Assembly (NCBI RefSeq): GCF_003991875.1
Contig: NZ_CP031423.1
Coordinates: 496,001 to 560,000 of the forward strand
Source: Microbacterium lemovicicum
GTDB lineage: Bacteria; Actinomycetota; Actinomycetes; Actinomycetales; Microbacteriaceae
DNA: 64,000 nucleotides
Reading direction: 5' to 3'
Both the position numbers and the translations under genes were made by a program. Shown piece by piece: positions 35,434 to 44,770 of this stretch. Under the pieces are notes generated by a model. It saw nothing but the letters and a program-made list of their open reading frames with translations. It searched no databases and was not told where the DNA came from. The number at the start of each line of letters is the position of its first letter. Position 1 is the first letter of the stretch.

Positions 35434-36042
35434 TCAGCGTCCCGCCGGCATCAGTGCCACTGCGCGGCGGAAAAGACCCACGACGGCTTCCGCGGCGGGC
35501 ACGAGCTGAGCCCCGGAGAGCTCGTACACCTCGGTGCTCCGCCGGTAGGGGTCGATCACGTCGAGATCCGTCGGCGCCTCCGGCGGCGGGACGATGCCGC
35601 GGAACGACGAAGCGAGGGAGACCACCGACCGCAGGGCGGCTTCGGCGGACAGCGCCCCGTCGACCTCGTCACGGAGCTCCTCATCGGTGATCTCGGCGGC
35701 GATGCGTGCGAGCTCCCGGACCGTGAAGGCCTTGCGCGTGGCTGCGGGAGTCAGTTCCACGATCGACCGGCGGTGGTCGCGGGCCATCGCCAGCACCAGA
35801 TCCGCCTCGGTCAGATCGGCGGCCACCAGCTGACGGGCGCGATGGGCCGCGGCATCAGCCACCCCCGCGCGCAGTGCGACGGCCTGAGCCTCCTCGGGCA
35901 TGCCGGCGCCCACGAGGGCGCCGGTGCCGGCGCTGCGCACCGACACGTCGAGGAAGGAGCTCAGCTCGCGACGCAGCAGCTGCTCCGCCAGCGGCGAGCG
36001 GCAGATGTTGCCGGTGCACACCGTCAGAATCCGGAACGTCAC
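35434..36042 (-). CDS. Low-molecular-weight protein tyrosine phosphatase (Wzb-like)
   Basis: A 202-residue phosphatase. CTGNICRSP is the CX5R loop (Cys9, Arg15), and DPYRR supplies the general acid Asp164. It is about 50 residues longer than classic members because of an extended helical middle. It lies one base downstream of the BY-kinase gene, so it probably dephosphorylates that kinase's tyrosine cluster, controlling polymer export or length. Confidence 0.92.
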   Translation of the reverse strand: MTFRILTVCTGNICRSPLAEQLLRRELSSFLDVSVRSAGTGALVGAGMPEEAQAVALRAGVADAAAHRARQLVAADLTEADLVLAMARDHRRSIVELTPAATRKAFTVRELARIAAEITDEELRDEVDGALSAEAALRSVVSLASSFRGIVPPPEAPTDLDVIDPYRRSTEVYELSGAQLVPAAEAVVGLFRRAVALMPAGR

Positions 36043-36043
36043 C

Positions 36044-37591
36044 TCACGCGCCTCGCGCGCTCTTGACGGGCTCGACCGAAGCGCTCGAGGACTCCGCGGA
36101 ACCAGCGGACGAGAGGAGATCGGATGCCCCGACCGCCGCGTCGGACGCCGGCCCCGAGGTCGCCTGATCCTCGCGCTCGCGACGGAGCTGGGCGCGGGTG
36201 GTGCCCTTCGAGCGGATGTCGTTGTTCGCGCTGTAGGTGTAGCTGCCGTAGCCGTAGCTGTCGGGACCCTTCGAGGGCAGCATCGTGACGATGACGCCGA
36301 GCAGGTTGCTGCCGATGCCGTTCAGGGTCTTGACGGCGGCCTCCAGCTGCGGGCGCTTCGTGCTGCCCGAGGCGGCGATCAGGATCACGCCGCTGGTGTA
36401 CTTCGACACCACGGCGGCGTCGGTCACCAGCAGGAGCGGGGGAGCGTCGACGAGGACGTAGTCGAACGCCTCGGTCAGCTCAGCGAGCGTGCGCTGCATA
36501 GCGTGGCTGCCGAGGAGCTCGGCGGGGTTGGGAGGAACGCGACCCGAGGGCAGGACGAAGAGCTTGCCGCGACCCCAGCGCTGCAGGACGTCGACGAGCT
36601 CGGCGTTGCCGATCAGCACGTCGGTGAGGCCGGAACCGCCCTCGACGCCCATGTAGTCGGCGACGCGGGGGAGGCGCAGATCGCCGTCGACCAGCGCCAC
36701 ACGGGCGCCCGTCTCGGCCAGCGCGATGGCGAGGTTGGCGGTGGTGGTCGACTTGCCCTCGCCCGGTCCGGCGCTGGTGATGACGAACGAGCGCGAGCCC
36801 GCGCCGGCGTCCACCCCCACGAACTGCAGGTTGGTGCGCAGAGTGCGGAAGGACTCCGCCCGCGGGTTCATCGGATCGGCGTGCACGATGAGCGGGCGCT
36901 TCTTGGCGTCCGCGTCGAACGCGATGCCGCCCAGGAGCGGTTTGTCGGTGACGACCTCGATGTCGTGGATCGAGTGGATGCGCGTGTCGAGCACGGTGCG
37001 CAGCACGGCGAATGCCATGCCGAGGGCAAGACCGAGCAGGGCGCCGAGCGCGACGCTGAGCGGGAAGTTCGGGCTCGACGTGGCGGTCGGCACGAGCGCC
37101 GGCTCGATCGTCTCGATGCGGACGAGGCTGGCGGCGTCGCCCTCGGGCTTCTCGAGCCGATTCACGACGACGTCGGCGAAGTTCTTGCCGACGGAGTTGG
37201 CGATCGCGGCCGCCTGCTCCGGGTTCGGATCGTTGACCGTCGCGGAGATGATGACGGTGTTCGTGGGAACGGATGCCGTCACCTGACGCGCGAGCTGCGC
37301 CGAGGTCGTGTCGAGGTCGAGCTCGTCGATCACGCGGTCGAGGACGGCGGCGCTGTCGACCACGTCGACGAAGCTCGTCACGGCCTGACGTGCGTAGTTC
37401 GTGCCCTGCGCGAGCTCGCCGACCACGGCGCTGTCGCTCGCGCGGACCGACACGTAGAGCTGCGTCGTGGCCTGGTACTCCGGTGTCTTGAGCAGTGCCC
37501 AGCCGAAGCCCGCTGCCGCCCCGAGGACGGTCAGAGCCACGATGAAGATCCAGTTGCGGTGAAGGATTCTGACGTAATCGCGCAGTTCCAA
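36044..37591 (-). CDS. BY-type tyrosine kinase / chain-length regulator (1)
   Basis: A 515-residue Wzc/CapAB-like protein. A Wzz domain with two membrane helices (14-32 and about 175-195) precedes a P-loop kinase (Walker A GPGEGKSTTTANLA near 275, Walker A' VALVDGDLR, VDAPPLLLVTD) and a tyrosine cluster GYGSYTYS near 445-455. The TTG at 37591 is chosen because LELRDYVRIL aligns with the start of the second kinase (MELRTYLRIL) and a GAGGGG site lies upstream; the frame is open to 37630. Co-transcribed with the phosphatase. Confidence 0.92.
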   Translation of the reverse strand: MELRDYVRILHRNWIFIVALTVLGAAAGFGWALLKTPEYQATTQLYVSVRASDSAVVGELAQGTNYARQAVTSFVDVVDSAAVLDRVIDELDLDTTSAQLARQVTASVPTNTVIISATVNDPNPEQAAAIANSVGKNFADVVVNRLEKPEGDAASLVRIETIEPALVPTATSSPNFPLSVALGALLGLALGMAFAVLRTVLDTRIHSIHDIEVVTDKPLLGGIAFDADAKKRPLIVHADPMNPRAESFRTLRTNLQFVGVDAGAGSRSFVITSAGPGEGKSTTTANLAIALAETGARVALVDGDLRLPRVADYMGVEGGSGLTDVLIGNAELVDVLQRWGRGKLFVLPSGRVPPNPAELLGSHAMQRTLAELTEAFDYVLVDAPPLLLVTDAAVVSKYTSGVILIAASGSTKRPQLEAAVKTLNGIGSNLLGVIVTMLPSKGPDSYGYGSYTYSANNDIRSKGTTRAQLRREREDQATSGPASDAAVGASDLLSSAGSAESSSASVEPVKSARGA

Positions 37592-37670
37592 GAAGCTGTT
37601 CCCCTCGAGCGGCGCCTGGTGCGCGACCACCCGAAGGCCGCGTATCCGGAGCGCACGGTGCTCGTTGCCG

Positions 37671-37682
37671 GAATTCTATAGT
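37671..37682. promoter_or_regulatory. Overlapping divergent -10 elements
   Basis: TATAGT (37677-37682, plus) and TAGAAT on the minus strand (37673-37678) overlap in GAATTCTATAGT. They would drive the coiled-coil gene to the right and the BY-kinase operon to the left. Confidence 0.5.
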
Positions 37683-37695
37683 TGTCGTCGAGCGG

Positions 37696-39027
37696 GTGCT
37701 GAACCCGCCGTCGCCCGCCGAGATCCGCCCGACCGATTGGCTAGACGTGACCTCCCTCTCCGAGCTGTTCGCTGACGACCCCGCAGCAGCCGCACCCGCC
37801 GACGGCACGCGAAGCGACCAGATCGCCCGGCTTCGCGACGTCGTGGGAGCTCCGGCGAGCGGCGCGGCGACACCCCGGCCGGCGGTCGAGACCGCGTCCG
37901 CGGGGGCCTCCGCGCTCGCCGCGGTGGTCGGCGAGCGTGCCCCCGCACTGCAGCCCGCACGGGCCGCCGCGGGATCGTCGGACGGTCCCGCGGCTGATTC
38001 CGCCTCGAGCCGCTTCGGCGAGATGCGACAGATGGTCGGCCTCGACCGGATCGGCGCCGTGACGGCGATCGTGTCCGTCCTCGCGGTGGTCGGCGTCGTC
38101 TCGGGGGCGACCGCGCTGCAGGCCACATCGGGAGATGTGCGCGAGGCGCAGCAGAGCCTGCGCGCGGAGGAGGCAGACCTCCGCAACCACGTCACCGCCC
38201 TCGACACCGCGCAGACGCGCTTCGAAGACGCGGTGCAGGATGCTGCGGCCCTGGCTGCGGAGGCCGACACCACGCTCACCGCCCTCGCCGGGAAGAGCGA
38301 CGAGACGGCCCGCGTGACGGCGACCGGGGCGCTCGGCCGGCTGCGATCCAGCGTCTCCGCCCAGGAGGCGGCATCGACGCCGCAGTACGTCTCCGCATCG
38401 CTGCCCTCCGGTGAGCTGGCGGAGGTCGCCACGGCGCTGGACCGGGTGCGCGCCACCGCCGGTCAGGTCGAGGTCGCGATCGACGACACCCGATCCGCCC
38501 GCGCCGCGGTCGAGCAGTCGCGCGCCGTCTTCATCGACGCGCTGTCCGGTTTCGGCGGCACCCTGCCGACGACGGCCGCCACGATCGTCGCCGAGAACAC
38601 CGCCGCCGAGGCCGCCTACCGCGACGGCGTGACCGCCGCGCTGGTGGCCGTCACCGCCGAGCAGCAGGCCGGCGGCTCGGGCCTGGCCGCGATGATGACG
38701 TACGCGAGCGCCGTCGACAGCCTGCGAGCGGACAACGACCGGGCGATCGCCGAGATCGAAGCCGAGATCGAGGCGCGCGACAACGGCGGATCGAACGACG
38801 GCGGGATCTTCGTCCCCTACACGCCGCCGTCCTCCGGCGGGGGATCGCCGACGCAGCCGACGCCGCCTGTCACGGACCCGGGAACCCCGGTCGACCCGGG
38901 CACCGGGGGAGGGGCGCCGACCGATCCTCCGGTCGACCCGCCCGTCGATCCGCCCGTCGATCCCGATCCGACGCCCACGGAGCCGCAGCCCGAGCCCACC
39001 CAGCCCGAGGCGCCGGTCGGCGGCTGA
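37696..39027 (+). CDS. Single-pass membrane protein, coiled coil and Pro-rich tail
   Basis: A 443-residue protein I cannot name. Cytoplasmic N-terminus of about 115 residues rich in Ala/Pro, one membrane helix (about 117-140, [18 protein letters not shown]), a long extracytoplasmic helical region with coiled-coil character (145-370), then a Pro/Asp/Thr tail with PPVDPPVDP repeats typical of wall-spanning segments. Start uncertain: GTG 37696, or GTG 37747 (VTSLSELF). Divergent from the BY-kinase, so it may take part in polymer export or wall anchoring. Confidence 0.68.
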   Translation: MLNPPSPAEIRPTDWLDVTSLSELFADDPAAAAPADGTRSDQIARLRDVVGAPASGAATPRPAVETASAGASALAAVVGERAPALQPARAAAGSSDGPAADSASSRFGEMRQMVGLDRIGAVTAIVSVLAVVGVVSGATALQATSGDVREAQQSLRAEEADLRNHVTALDTAQTRFEDAVQDAAALAAEADTTLTALAGKSDETARVTATGALGRLRSSVSAQEAASTPQYVSASLPSGELAEVATALDRVRATAGQVEVAIDDTRSARAAVEQSRAVFIDALSGFGGTLPTTAATIVAENTAAEAAYRDGVTAALVAVTAEQQAGGSGLAAMMTYASAVDSLRADNDRAIAEIEAEIEARDNGGSNDGGIFVPYTPPSSGGGSPTQPTPPVTDPGTPVDPGTGGGAPTDPPVDPPVDPPVDPDPTPTEPQPEPTQPEAPVGG

Positions 39028-39066
39028 CGCATCCCGCCCCGATTTGGGCGCGGCATCCTCATGCCG

Positions 39067-39072
39067 TAGTCT
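39067..39072 (+). promoter_or_regulatory. -10 element (TAGTCT) of the rplM-rpsI operon
   Basis: TAGTCT lies 143 bases before the rplM start, leaving a leader of about 135 bases (39079-39214). A leader of this size before rplM could carry autoregulatory structure, but I do not recognise one. Confidence 0.4.
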
Positions 39073-39214
39073 TGACCTTTGGTGTCCGGCTCTGCTGACC
39101 CGGCCCGCGAACGTGAGCCCTCCACTGGCGTGTTCCACCGTGCTTCTGTACGGAGAACCACCCCGGAGCGGGATTCACGAACCTCTCCGTTCGATTCAAG
39201 AAAGCAGCACTACT

Positions 39215-39661
39215 GTGACGCGCACTTTCACCCCCAAGGCTGGCGAAGTCCAGCGCGAGTGGCTCATCATCGACGCGACCGACGTCGTCCTGGGCCGTCT
39301 CGCCACCCACGCCGCGGCGCTCCTGCGCGGCAAGCACAAGGCGACCTTCGCCAACCACATCGACTCGGGCGACTTCGTCGTGATCATCAACGCCGAGAAG
39401 GTGGTGCTGACCGGTCAGAAGGCCGAGAAGAAGAAGGCGTACCGCCACTCCGGCTACCCGGGTGGTCTGAAGTCGGTCACGTACACCGAGCTGCTCGAGA
39501 AGAACCCCGAGCGCGCCGTGGAGAAGGCCGTGCGCGGCATGCTCCCGAAGAACAGCCTGGGTGCCGCCCAGCTGCGCAAGCTCAAGGTGTACCGGGGTGC
39601 CGAGCACCCCCACGCGGCCCAGGTGCCGTCGACGTACATCATCGACCAGGTCGCCCAGTAA
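39215..39661 (+). CDS. rplM: 50S ribosomal protein L13
   Basis: A 148-residue early-assembly large-subunit protein. [38 protein letters not shown] and [11 protein letters not shown] are diagnostic. The GTG at 39215 is chosen because the family starts [15 protein letters not shown] there; the frame is open further upstream without family similarity. Followed by rpsI, the universal pair. Confidence 0.97.
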   Translation: MTRTFTPKAGEVQREWLIIDATDVVLGRLATHAAALLRGKHKATFANHIDSGDFVVIINAEKVVLTGQKAEKKKAYRHSGYPGGLKSVTYTELLEKNPERAVEKAVRGMLPKNSLGAAQLRKLKVYRGAEHPHAAQVPSTYIIDQVAQ

Positions 39662-39690
39662 GCGCCGCTCAGACAGCTAAGGACACACTC

Positions 39691-40197
39691 GTGGCGAACA
39701 TCTCCGACTCCATCGACAGCGCCGGCACCGCCGACGCGCTCCAGAACTACTCGACCGAGACCCCGGCCGACGAGACCAGCGAGGCCGCCGCGCCCCGCCC
39801 GGTGCTCAGCGTCCCCGGTGCCGCGGTCGGCCGCCGCAAGCAGGCCATCGCCCGCGTGCGCCTCATCCCCGGCTCCGGTGTCATCACCGTCAACGGTCGC
39901 GAGTTCGAGGACTACTTCCCGAACAAGCTGCACCAGCAGCTGATCACCGACCCGTTCACGGTGCTGAACCTCACCGGCGCCTACGACGTCATCGTCCGCA
40001 TCTCCGGTGGCGGCCCCTCGGGCCAGGCCGGTGCGCTGCGTCTGGGCATCGCCCGGTCGCTGAACCAGATCGACGCCGAGAACAACCGTCCGACCCTGAA
40101 GAAGGCCGGCTTCCTGTCGCGTGACGCCCGCGTCATCGAGCGCAAGAAGGCGGGTCTCAAGAAGGCCCGTAAGGCTCCTCAGTACTCGAAGCGCTGA
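39691..40197 (+). CDS. rpsI: 30S ribosomal protein S9
   Basis: A 168-residue protein whose C-terminal 130 residues are classic S9 ([45 protein letters not shown] with the tail contacting P-site tRNA). The first 40 residues are an acidic Ala/Thr/Asp extension, common in actinobacteria. GTG at 39691, with AAGGAC nine bases upstream. Confidence 0.97.
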   Translation: MANISDSIDSAGTADALQNYSTETPADETSEAAAPRPVLSVPGAAVGRRKQAIARVRLIPGSGVITVNGREFEDYFPNKLHQQLITDPFTVLNLTGAYDVIVRISGGGPSGQAGALRLGIARSLNQIDAENNRPTLKKAGFLSRDARVIERKKAGLKKARKAPQYSKR

Positions 40198-40211
40198 TCG
40201 GCACCGCTCCG

Positions 40212-41570
40212 ATGCCGCTTTTCGGCACGGACGGGGTGCGGGGGCTGGCCAACGGCCCCCTCACCGCCGACCTCGCTCTCTCCCTGGCCCAGGCGACCGC
40301 CGTCGTCCTGGGCCAGGGCCGTACGGCCGACGCGCGTCGTGCCGCAGGCAAGCGCCTCACCGCCGTCGTCGCGCGGGATCCGCGCGTCTCGGGTGAGTTC
40401 CTCGCCGCCGCCGTCGCGGCCGGCCTCGCCTCGTCCGGTGTGGACGTGCTGGAAGCCGGCGTCCTGCCGACCCCTGCCGCGGCGTTCCTCATCGCCGACA
40501 TGGACGCCGATTTCGGCGTGATGGTCTCGGCCTCGCACAACCCGGCGCCCGACAACGGCATCAAGATCTTCGCGCGGGGCGGCGTCAAGCTCCCCGACCT
40601 CGTCGAGCAGCGCATCGAAGCGGCCATGTCCGGCCCGAAGCTGCAGCCCACCGGAGCGGGTGTCGGTCGCATCCGGCGCTTCTCGGACGCCGAGGATCGC
40701 TACGTCATCCACCTGCTCGGCTCCCTGCCGCACCAGCTCGACGGCATCCACGTCGTGCTCGACTGCGCGCACGGCGCGGCCTCCGGTGTGTCGCCCGAGA
40801 CCTTCCGCGACGCCGGGGCGCGTGTGACCCTGATCGGGGCCGACCCCGACGGCATGAACATCAACGACGGCGTGGGCTCCACCCACCTCGACCAGCTCGC
40901 GCGCAAGGTGCGGGAGGTCGGCGCCGACCTCGGCATCGCCCACGACGGCGACGCGGACCGCTGCCTGGCCGTGGACGCCGACGGCAGGATCGTCGACGGC
41001 GACCAGATCATGGCCATCCTCGCGGTGGCGATGAAGGAGCGCGGCCACCTCGTCAAGGACACGCTCGTGGCCACGGTGATGAGCAACCTCGGCCTGCACA
41101 AGGCGATGGCCGACCACGGCATCACCGTCGAGCAGACCTCGGTCGGCGACCGCTACGTGCTGGAGCGCATGGACCAGGGCGGCTTCTCGCTCGGGGGAGA
41201 GCAGTCCGGCCACGTCATCATGAGCGAGTACGCGACCACCGGTGACGGCCTGCTGACCGGCCTGCACCTCGTCGCCGAGATGGCTCGTCAGCGCAAGACG
41301 CTCGCCGAGCTCGCGTCGATCATGACGGTGTTCCCGCAGGTGCTCATCAACGTCAAAGGTGTGGACCGCACCCGCGCCACCACGGACGAGGGCGTCGCGG
41401 ACGCCGTCGCGAAGGCGACGGCGGAGCTCGGCGCCTCCGGACGCGTGCTCCTGCGCCCGTCGGGCACGGAGCAGCTCGTCCGCGTGATGGTCGAAGCCGC
41501 CGACGAGCACACGGCTCACCGTCTCGGCGAGCAGCTCGCCGACGTGGTCCGCGAGCGCCTCGCCATCTGA
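40212..41570 (+). CDS. glmM: Phosphoglucosamine mutase
   Basis: A 452-residue enzyme interconverting glucosamine-6-P and glucosamine-1-P for UDP-GlcNAc and wall synthesis. It begins [14 protein letters not shown], has the phosphoserine loop VSASHNP (Ser108), the metal loop HDGDADRC, and the phosphate-binding [12 protein letters not shown] at the end. It lies 14 bases after rpsI, so it is likely read from the ribosomal promoter. glmS, the preceding step, is 5.8 kb away. Confidence 0.96.
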   Translation: MPLFGTDGVRGLANGPLTADLALSLAQATAVVLGQGRTADARRAAGKRLTAVVARDPRVSGEFLAAAVAAGLASSGVDVLEAGVLPTPAAAFLIADMDADFGVMVSASHNPAPDNGIKIFARGGVKLPDLVEQRIEAAMSGPKLQPTGAGVGRIRRFSDAEDRYVIHLLGSLPHQLDGIHVVLDCAHGAASGVSPETFRDAGARVTLIGADPDGMNINDGVGSTHLDQLARKVREVGADLGIAHDGDADRCLAVDADGRIVDGDQIMAILAVAMKERGHLVKDTLVATVMSNLGLHKAMADHGITVEQTSVGDRYVLERMDQGGFSLGGEQSGHVIMSEYATTGDGLLTGLHLVAEMARQRKTLAELASIMTVFPQVLINVKGVDRTRATTDEGVADAVAKATAELGASGRVLLRPSGTEQLVRVMVEAADEHTAHRLGEQLADVVRERLAI

Positions 41571-41590
41571 CGATCCCCGTCGGCCCCCAC

Positions 41591-41644
41591 CGGCGGCGTC
41601 TCGCGCCGCTGTCGTCCCCTCCGACGGCGTCTCGCGCCGCTGTC
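41591..41644. repeat. Duplicated 23-base hairpin unit after glmM
   Basis: CGGCGGCGTCTCGCGCCGCTGTC (41591-41613) recurs with one change at 41622-41644. Each copy folds as CGGCG-TCTCG-CGCCG. Probably a double terminator for the rplM-rpsI-glmM transcript. Confidence 0.55.
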
Positions 41645-41722
41645 CGGCCTGCGGCGGATCGTAACGCGACAAGACTCGCGCGTTCCGCGACGGGCGGCGC
41701 GGACCCCGAACGACGCTCGCTC

Positions 41723-41728
41723 TACAGT
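41723..41728 (+). promoter_or_regulatory. -10 element (TACAGT) of second BY-kinase
   Basis: TACAGT lies 34 bases before the GTG at 41763, which is also preceded by a GGGGGAG ribosome-binding site. Confidence 0.5.
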
Positions 41729-41762
41729 CAGGAGCTGAGGTCGACGAAGGGGGAGATCGGCC

Positions 41763-43373
41763 GTGGAACTGAGGACGTATCTGCGCATCCTGCGCGCGCA
41801 CTGGCTCGGACTGATCGTGCTGGTGGTCGTCGGCGTCGTGAGCGCCTTCGGATGGACACTGCTCCAGCCGAAGGTCTACAGCGCCGACGCGAGCGGCATC
41901 GTCGCGCCCGTGCGCACGGAGCTGTCGGGCAACGACGCCGGCTCCGCGCTCGTGGCCGAGAACCTGGCCAAGGCGAAGGTCGGCTCCTACCTCGACCTCG
42001 GGTCGTGGCGGGCCGTCGCCGAGCACGCGATCGCCGAGCTCGGCCTCACCTCCAGCCCGGAGTCGCTGGTGAACCGCGTGCAGGTGAGCAACCCGACCGA
42101 CACCGTGAACATCAGGGTCGTGGCATCCGCATCCTCCCCGGAGGGCGCCCGCGATCTCGCGCAGGCCTGGATCCGCGCGATGGCCACCGAGGTCGAGAAC
42201 CTCGAGACGAGTGGCGGCGTCAGCCTCGCCACGGTGCAGCTGGTGCCCGGCGACACCGCCCGGCTGCCGTCGTCGCCGAGCTCCCCGAACGTGCGGATCG
42301 CCCTGGCGCTCGGCGCCCTGGCGGGTCTCGTGCTCGGCATCGCCTACGCGGTGCTGCGGTACACACTGGACCGCCGCATCCGCTCCGCCGACGCGGTGGA
42401 GAAGGAGACGGGCCTCTCGGTGGTCGGCACCATCCCCGACGAGAAGTCCTTCACCGCCGACAACCGGCTGCTGCCCGTGGACGGCATCTCCAGCGGATCG
42501 CATGCCGACCTGTTCGGCGTCTCCGAGGCGATGCGCGAGCTGCGCACCAACCTCCAGTTCATGGACGTCGACAACCCGCCGCGGATCATCGTCGTCACGA
42601 GCCCGCTCCCCGGTGACGGCAAGTCGACCACGAGTGCCAACCTGGCCATCACGCTGGCGGCCAACGGCTCCAAGGTCGTGCTCATCGACGGCGACCTCCG
42701 CCGCCCGATGGTCGCCACGATCTTCCGCCTCGTCGACGGCGTCGGCGTCACCGACGTGCTGGCCGGCCGTGCCACCGTGGAGGACGTCGCCCAGCGGGTG
42801 GGCCGCAAGGGCAACCTCCTCGTGCTCGGCGCCGGCAAGCTGCCGCCCAACCCGAGCGAGGTGCTCGGCTCCGAGCGCATGAAGAACCTGCTGCGGACAC
42901 TCGCGAAGGACTACACGGTCATCGTGGACGCGCCGCCCCTGATCCCGGTGACGGATGCCGCGGTGCTCAGTCACAGCGCGGACGGCGCCATCATCATCAC
43001 GAGCGTGGGCAAGACGACGTTCGAAGCGCTGACCAAGGCGCTGCAGAACCTCGAGCGCGCCGGCTCGCGCGCGCTGGGCGTCGTGCTCAACCGCGTGCCG
43101 CGCAAGGGCCGCGGCGGCTACCACGACTACCGCTACGCCGGGGACTACTACCGCTCGAAGGGCGGAGAGGACGGGTTCGACATCGACCTGACAGAGGACA
43201 CCGCGGGGACCATGGTCTCCGCGGGCGCGCCGGGCGCAGCATCCACCCCTTCCCCGTCATCCGCGACGCGGCCTGCATCCGGTGTCACGGGCTCGCCCGC
43301 GGCGACCGGCACGGCCACGCCGACGGTCGTCGCGACCGACTCCACGCGCCGCTCGCGCAGAAGCAAGAGGTGA
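41763..43373 (+). CDS. BY-type tyrosine kinase / chain-length regulator (2)
   Basis: A 536-residue paralogue of the kinase at 36044-37591 with the same layout: Wzz domain with two membrane helices (14-34 and about 178-200), P-loop kinase (Walker A LPGDGKSTTSANLA near 280, VVLIDGDLRRP, VDAPPLIPVTDAAV) and a tyrosine cluster YHDYRYAGDYY near 454-464. It then has an extra Ala/Thr/Pro/Ser tail of about 60 residues. No phosphatase gene is adjacent. GTG start; an AraC-type gene follows four bases after the stop. Confidence 0.92.
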   Translation: MELRTYLRILRAHWLGLIVLVVVGVVSAFGWTLLQPKVYSADASGIVAPVRTELSGNDAGSALVAENLAKAKVGSYLDLGSWRAVAEHAIAELGLTSSPESLVNRVQVSNPTDTVNIRVVASASSPEGARDLAQAWIRAMATEVENLETSGGVSLATVQLVPGDTARLPSSPSSPNVRIALALGALAGLVLGIAYAVLRYTLDRRIRSADAVEKETGLSVVGTIPDEKSFTADNRLLPVDGISSGSHADLFGVSEAMRELRTNLQFMDVDNPPRIIVVTSPLPGDGKSTTSANLAITLAANGSKVVLIDGDLRRPMVATIFRLVDGVGVTDVLAGRATVEDVAQRVGRKGNLLVLGAGKLPPNPSEVLGSERMKNLLRTLAKDYTVIVDAPPLIPVTDAAVLSHSADGAIIITSVGKTTFEALTKALQNLERAGSRALGVVLNRVPRKGRGGYHDYRYAGDYYRSKGGEDGFDIDLTEDTAGTMVSAGAPGAASTPSPSSATRPASGVTGSPAATGTATPTVVATDSTRRSRRSKR

Positions 43374-43377
43374 TGTG

Positions 43378-44235
43378 ATGCTGCGCGAAGAGGGAACAGT
43401 GCTCGCCGGCCGCAGGGTCGCCCGCTCGGCGACGGTCGCCGTGTTCGGCACGGCGAGGATCCGCCACAGCTTCGTGCCCGAGGGGGAGGCGCCGCTGCGG
43501 CTGGACGCCGGCCCCGAGGCCGTCGGACTGCACGCGGTGCGCACCGGAGCGGTCATCGCCGAGACGGCCGTCGGCCCGCGGCGGTTCCTGGCCGGCGACG
43601 CATTCGCCGCCGGCGACCGCACGCCGCCGCTCGCGCTGCGCGGCGATGTCGAGGTGCTGTCGCTCCTCGTGCCCCGCGACGCCTTCGTCGGCGTGGAGAC
43701 CCCGCGCGGCGGGGAGGTGCGGGTCATCACGAAGGACAACCCGCTGCTCGCGCCGACGATGGACTTCATCGGTCGCGCGGGTCGCGCGCAGAGCGACGAG
43801 ATCTCCGGATTCACGGCGTACTACTTCGAGCGGCTGCTGCAGGAGATGATGATCGGCCTGCTCGTCAGCGCGTCGGCCTCCACGCCCGTGCCGCAGGGGC
43901 CGGGCACGTTCCTCCAGGCCGTGGCGGCGATCACCGCCCAGCGCGCCGACCCCGCCCTCTCGCCGCGGAGCGTCGCCCGCCACCTCAACCTCTCGCTGCG
44001 GCAGCTGCAGCGCGCGTTCCAGGCCCGTTCGACGACCGTCGAGCGGGAGATCCGGCGCGCCCGGGTGCAGCACGCGGTGGCCCTCCTCCGCGACCGCTCC
44101 TACGACTCGCTGAGCGTCGAGCAGATCGGGCAGTACTCCGGGTTCGCCGGCGGCTCGAGTCTCGCGAGGGCGATGGCGGCCGAGGGGTTCGAGTCGCCCG
44201 CCCGCGTGCGTCGCACCTCCCGCTCCGGCCACTGA
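43378..44235 (+). CDS. AraC-family transcriptional regulator (second copy)
   Basis: A 285-residue regulator. The N-terminal sensor half is Val/Ala-rich beta structure. After SGFTAYYFERLLQEMMIGLL the HTH domain shows SVARHLNLSLRQLQRAF and SVEQIGQYSGFAGGSSLARAM. It resembles the AraC protein at 19174-20034. Starts four bases after the BY-kinase stop, with GAGG upstream, so it is probably co-transcribed. A relic of a Tat surface-protein gene lies 380 bases downstream, echoing the first AraC locus. Confidence 0.87.
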   Translation: MLREEGTVLAGRRVARSATVAVFGTARIRHSFVPEGEAPLRLDAGPEAVGLHAVRTGAVIAETAVGPRRFLAGDAFAAGDRTPPLALRGDVEVLSLLVPRDAFVGVETPRGGEVRVITKDNPLLAPTMDFIGRAGRAQSDEISGFTAYYFERLLQEMMIGLLVSASASTPVPQGPGTFLQAVAAITAQRADPALSPRSVARHLNLSLRQLQRAFQARSTTVEREIRRARVQHAVALLRDRSYDSLSVEQIGQYSGFAGGSSLARAMAAEGFESPARVRRTSRSGH

Positions 44236-44279
44236 CCCTCGACCTCCCGCTCCGCCCACTGACCCTCGACCTCCGCGTC
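44215..44279. repeat. 27-base tandem repeat, 2.4 copies
   Basis: Copies at 44215-44241 and 44242-44268 differ at one base, and a partial third copy follows at 44269-44279. The first copy contains the last codons and stop of the AraC gene. Confidence 0.75.
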
Positions 44280-44614
44280 ACGACTTCTGCGCCATCGGGC
44301 GACAGGTCGGTCGCTGCGCCGCGCCGTCCGGCGACACGATGCCACGCATCGCCCTCCGCGCGCCGGAGCGCGCCATGATGGGATCGGCAGATCGCACCCG
44401 AACGGCGATCGTCCATCGTGGCCCGGAGCACTCGACCGGGTCGTCGCGCTCGCACGTCGTGACCTGAAGGATCGACGAGCGCGTGGACCGCGTGGAAGCT
44501 GGGGCTGATGCGCGACAGGCACTCGCAGCGGGACCCTTCATCGGAGACCGCCGTGGTGTGGCCGGCGGTGGGCCCGGGGGGACGGTGCCGCGAATGAACC
44601 CTTTGGGAGGGATC
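44280..44614. other. Intergenic region, no gene seen
   Basis: About 330 bases between the second AraC gene and the Tat relic. It contains several short palindromes (GCGCGCCGGAGCGCGCC) and no frame with coding character in its own right. A possible upstream extension of the relic frame (GTG 44483) lacks a plausible protein sequence. Confidence 0.5.
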
Positions 44615-44770
44615 ATGACCGAGGACCTCGATCGTGAGAACGGCGACCGCAACGCCGTTCGTCGCGTCCGCAAGAGCGCCGCGTGGTCGGCATCCGTCAT
44701 CGCGACGGCGATCGGCGCATCGTCCGTCGGCGAGCTGACCGGCGCGCGTCAGTCGAGCGTCTCGAGGTAG
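44615..44770 (+). pseudogene. Truncated relic of Tat surface-protein gene
   Basis: A 51-codon frame starting MTEDLDRENG with a good GGGAGGG site. Residues 15-33 (RRVRKSAAWSASVIA) match the Tat signal of the protein at 18293-18952 (RRSVMKGAAWSVPVIV), including RR-V-K-AAWS--VI. It stops after the signal region and overlaps the 3' end of the convergent Ppx/GppA gene by 22 bases, so the mature domain has been lost. It could still be a tiny expressed peptide. Confidence 0.6.

Noticed and set aside
36480..38456. A 658-codon minus-strand frame across the BY-kinase promoter
   Set aside because: It is out of frame with the kinase and antisense to the coiled-coil gene, with Ser/Arg low complexity only.
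39079..39214. Ribosomal-protein leader RNA before rplM
   Set aside because: The leader length is suggestive, but no convincing conserved structure could be drawn by eye.
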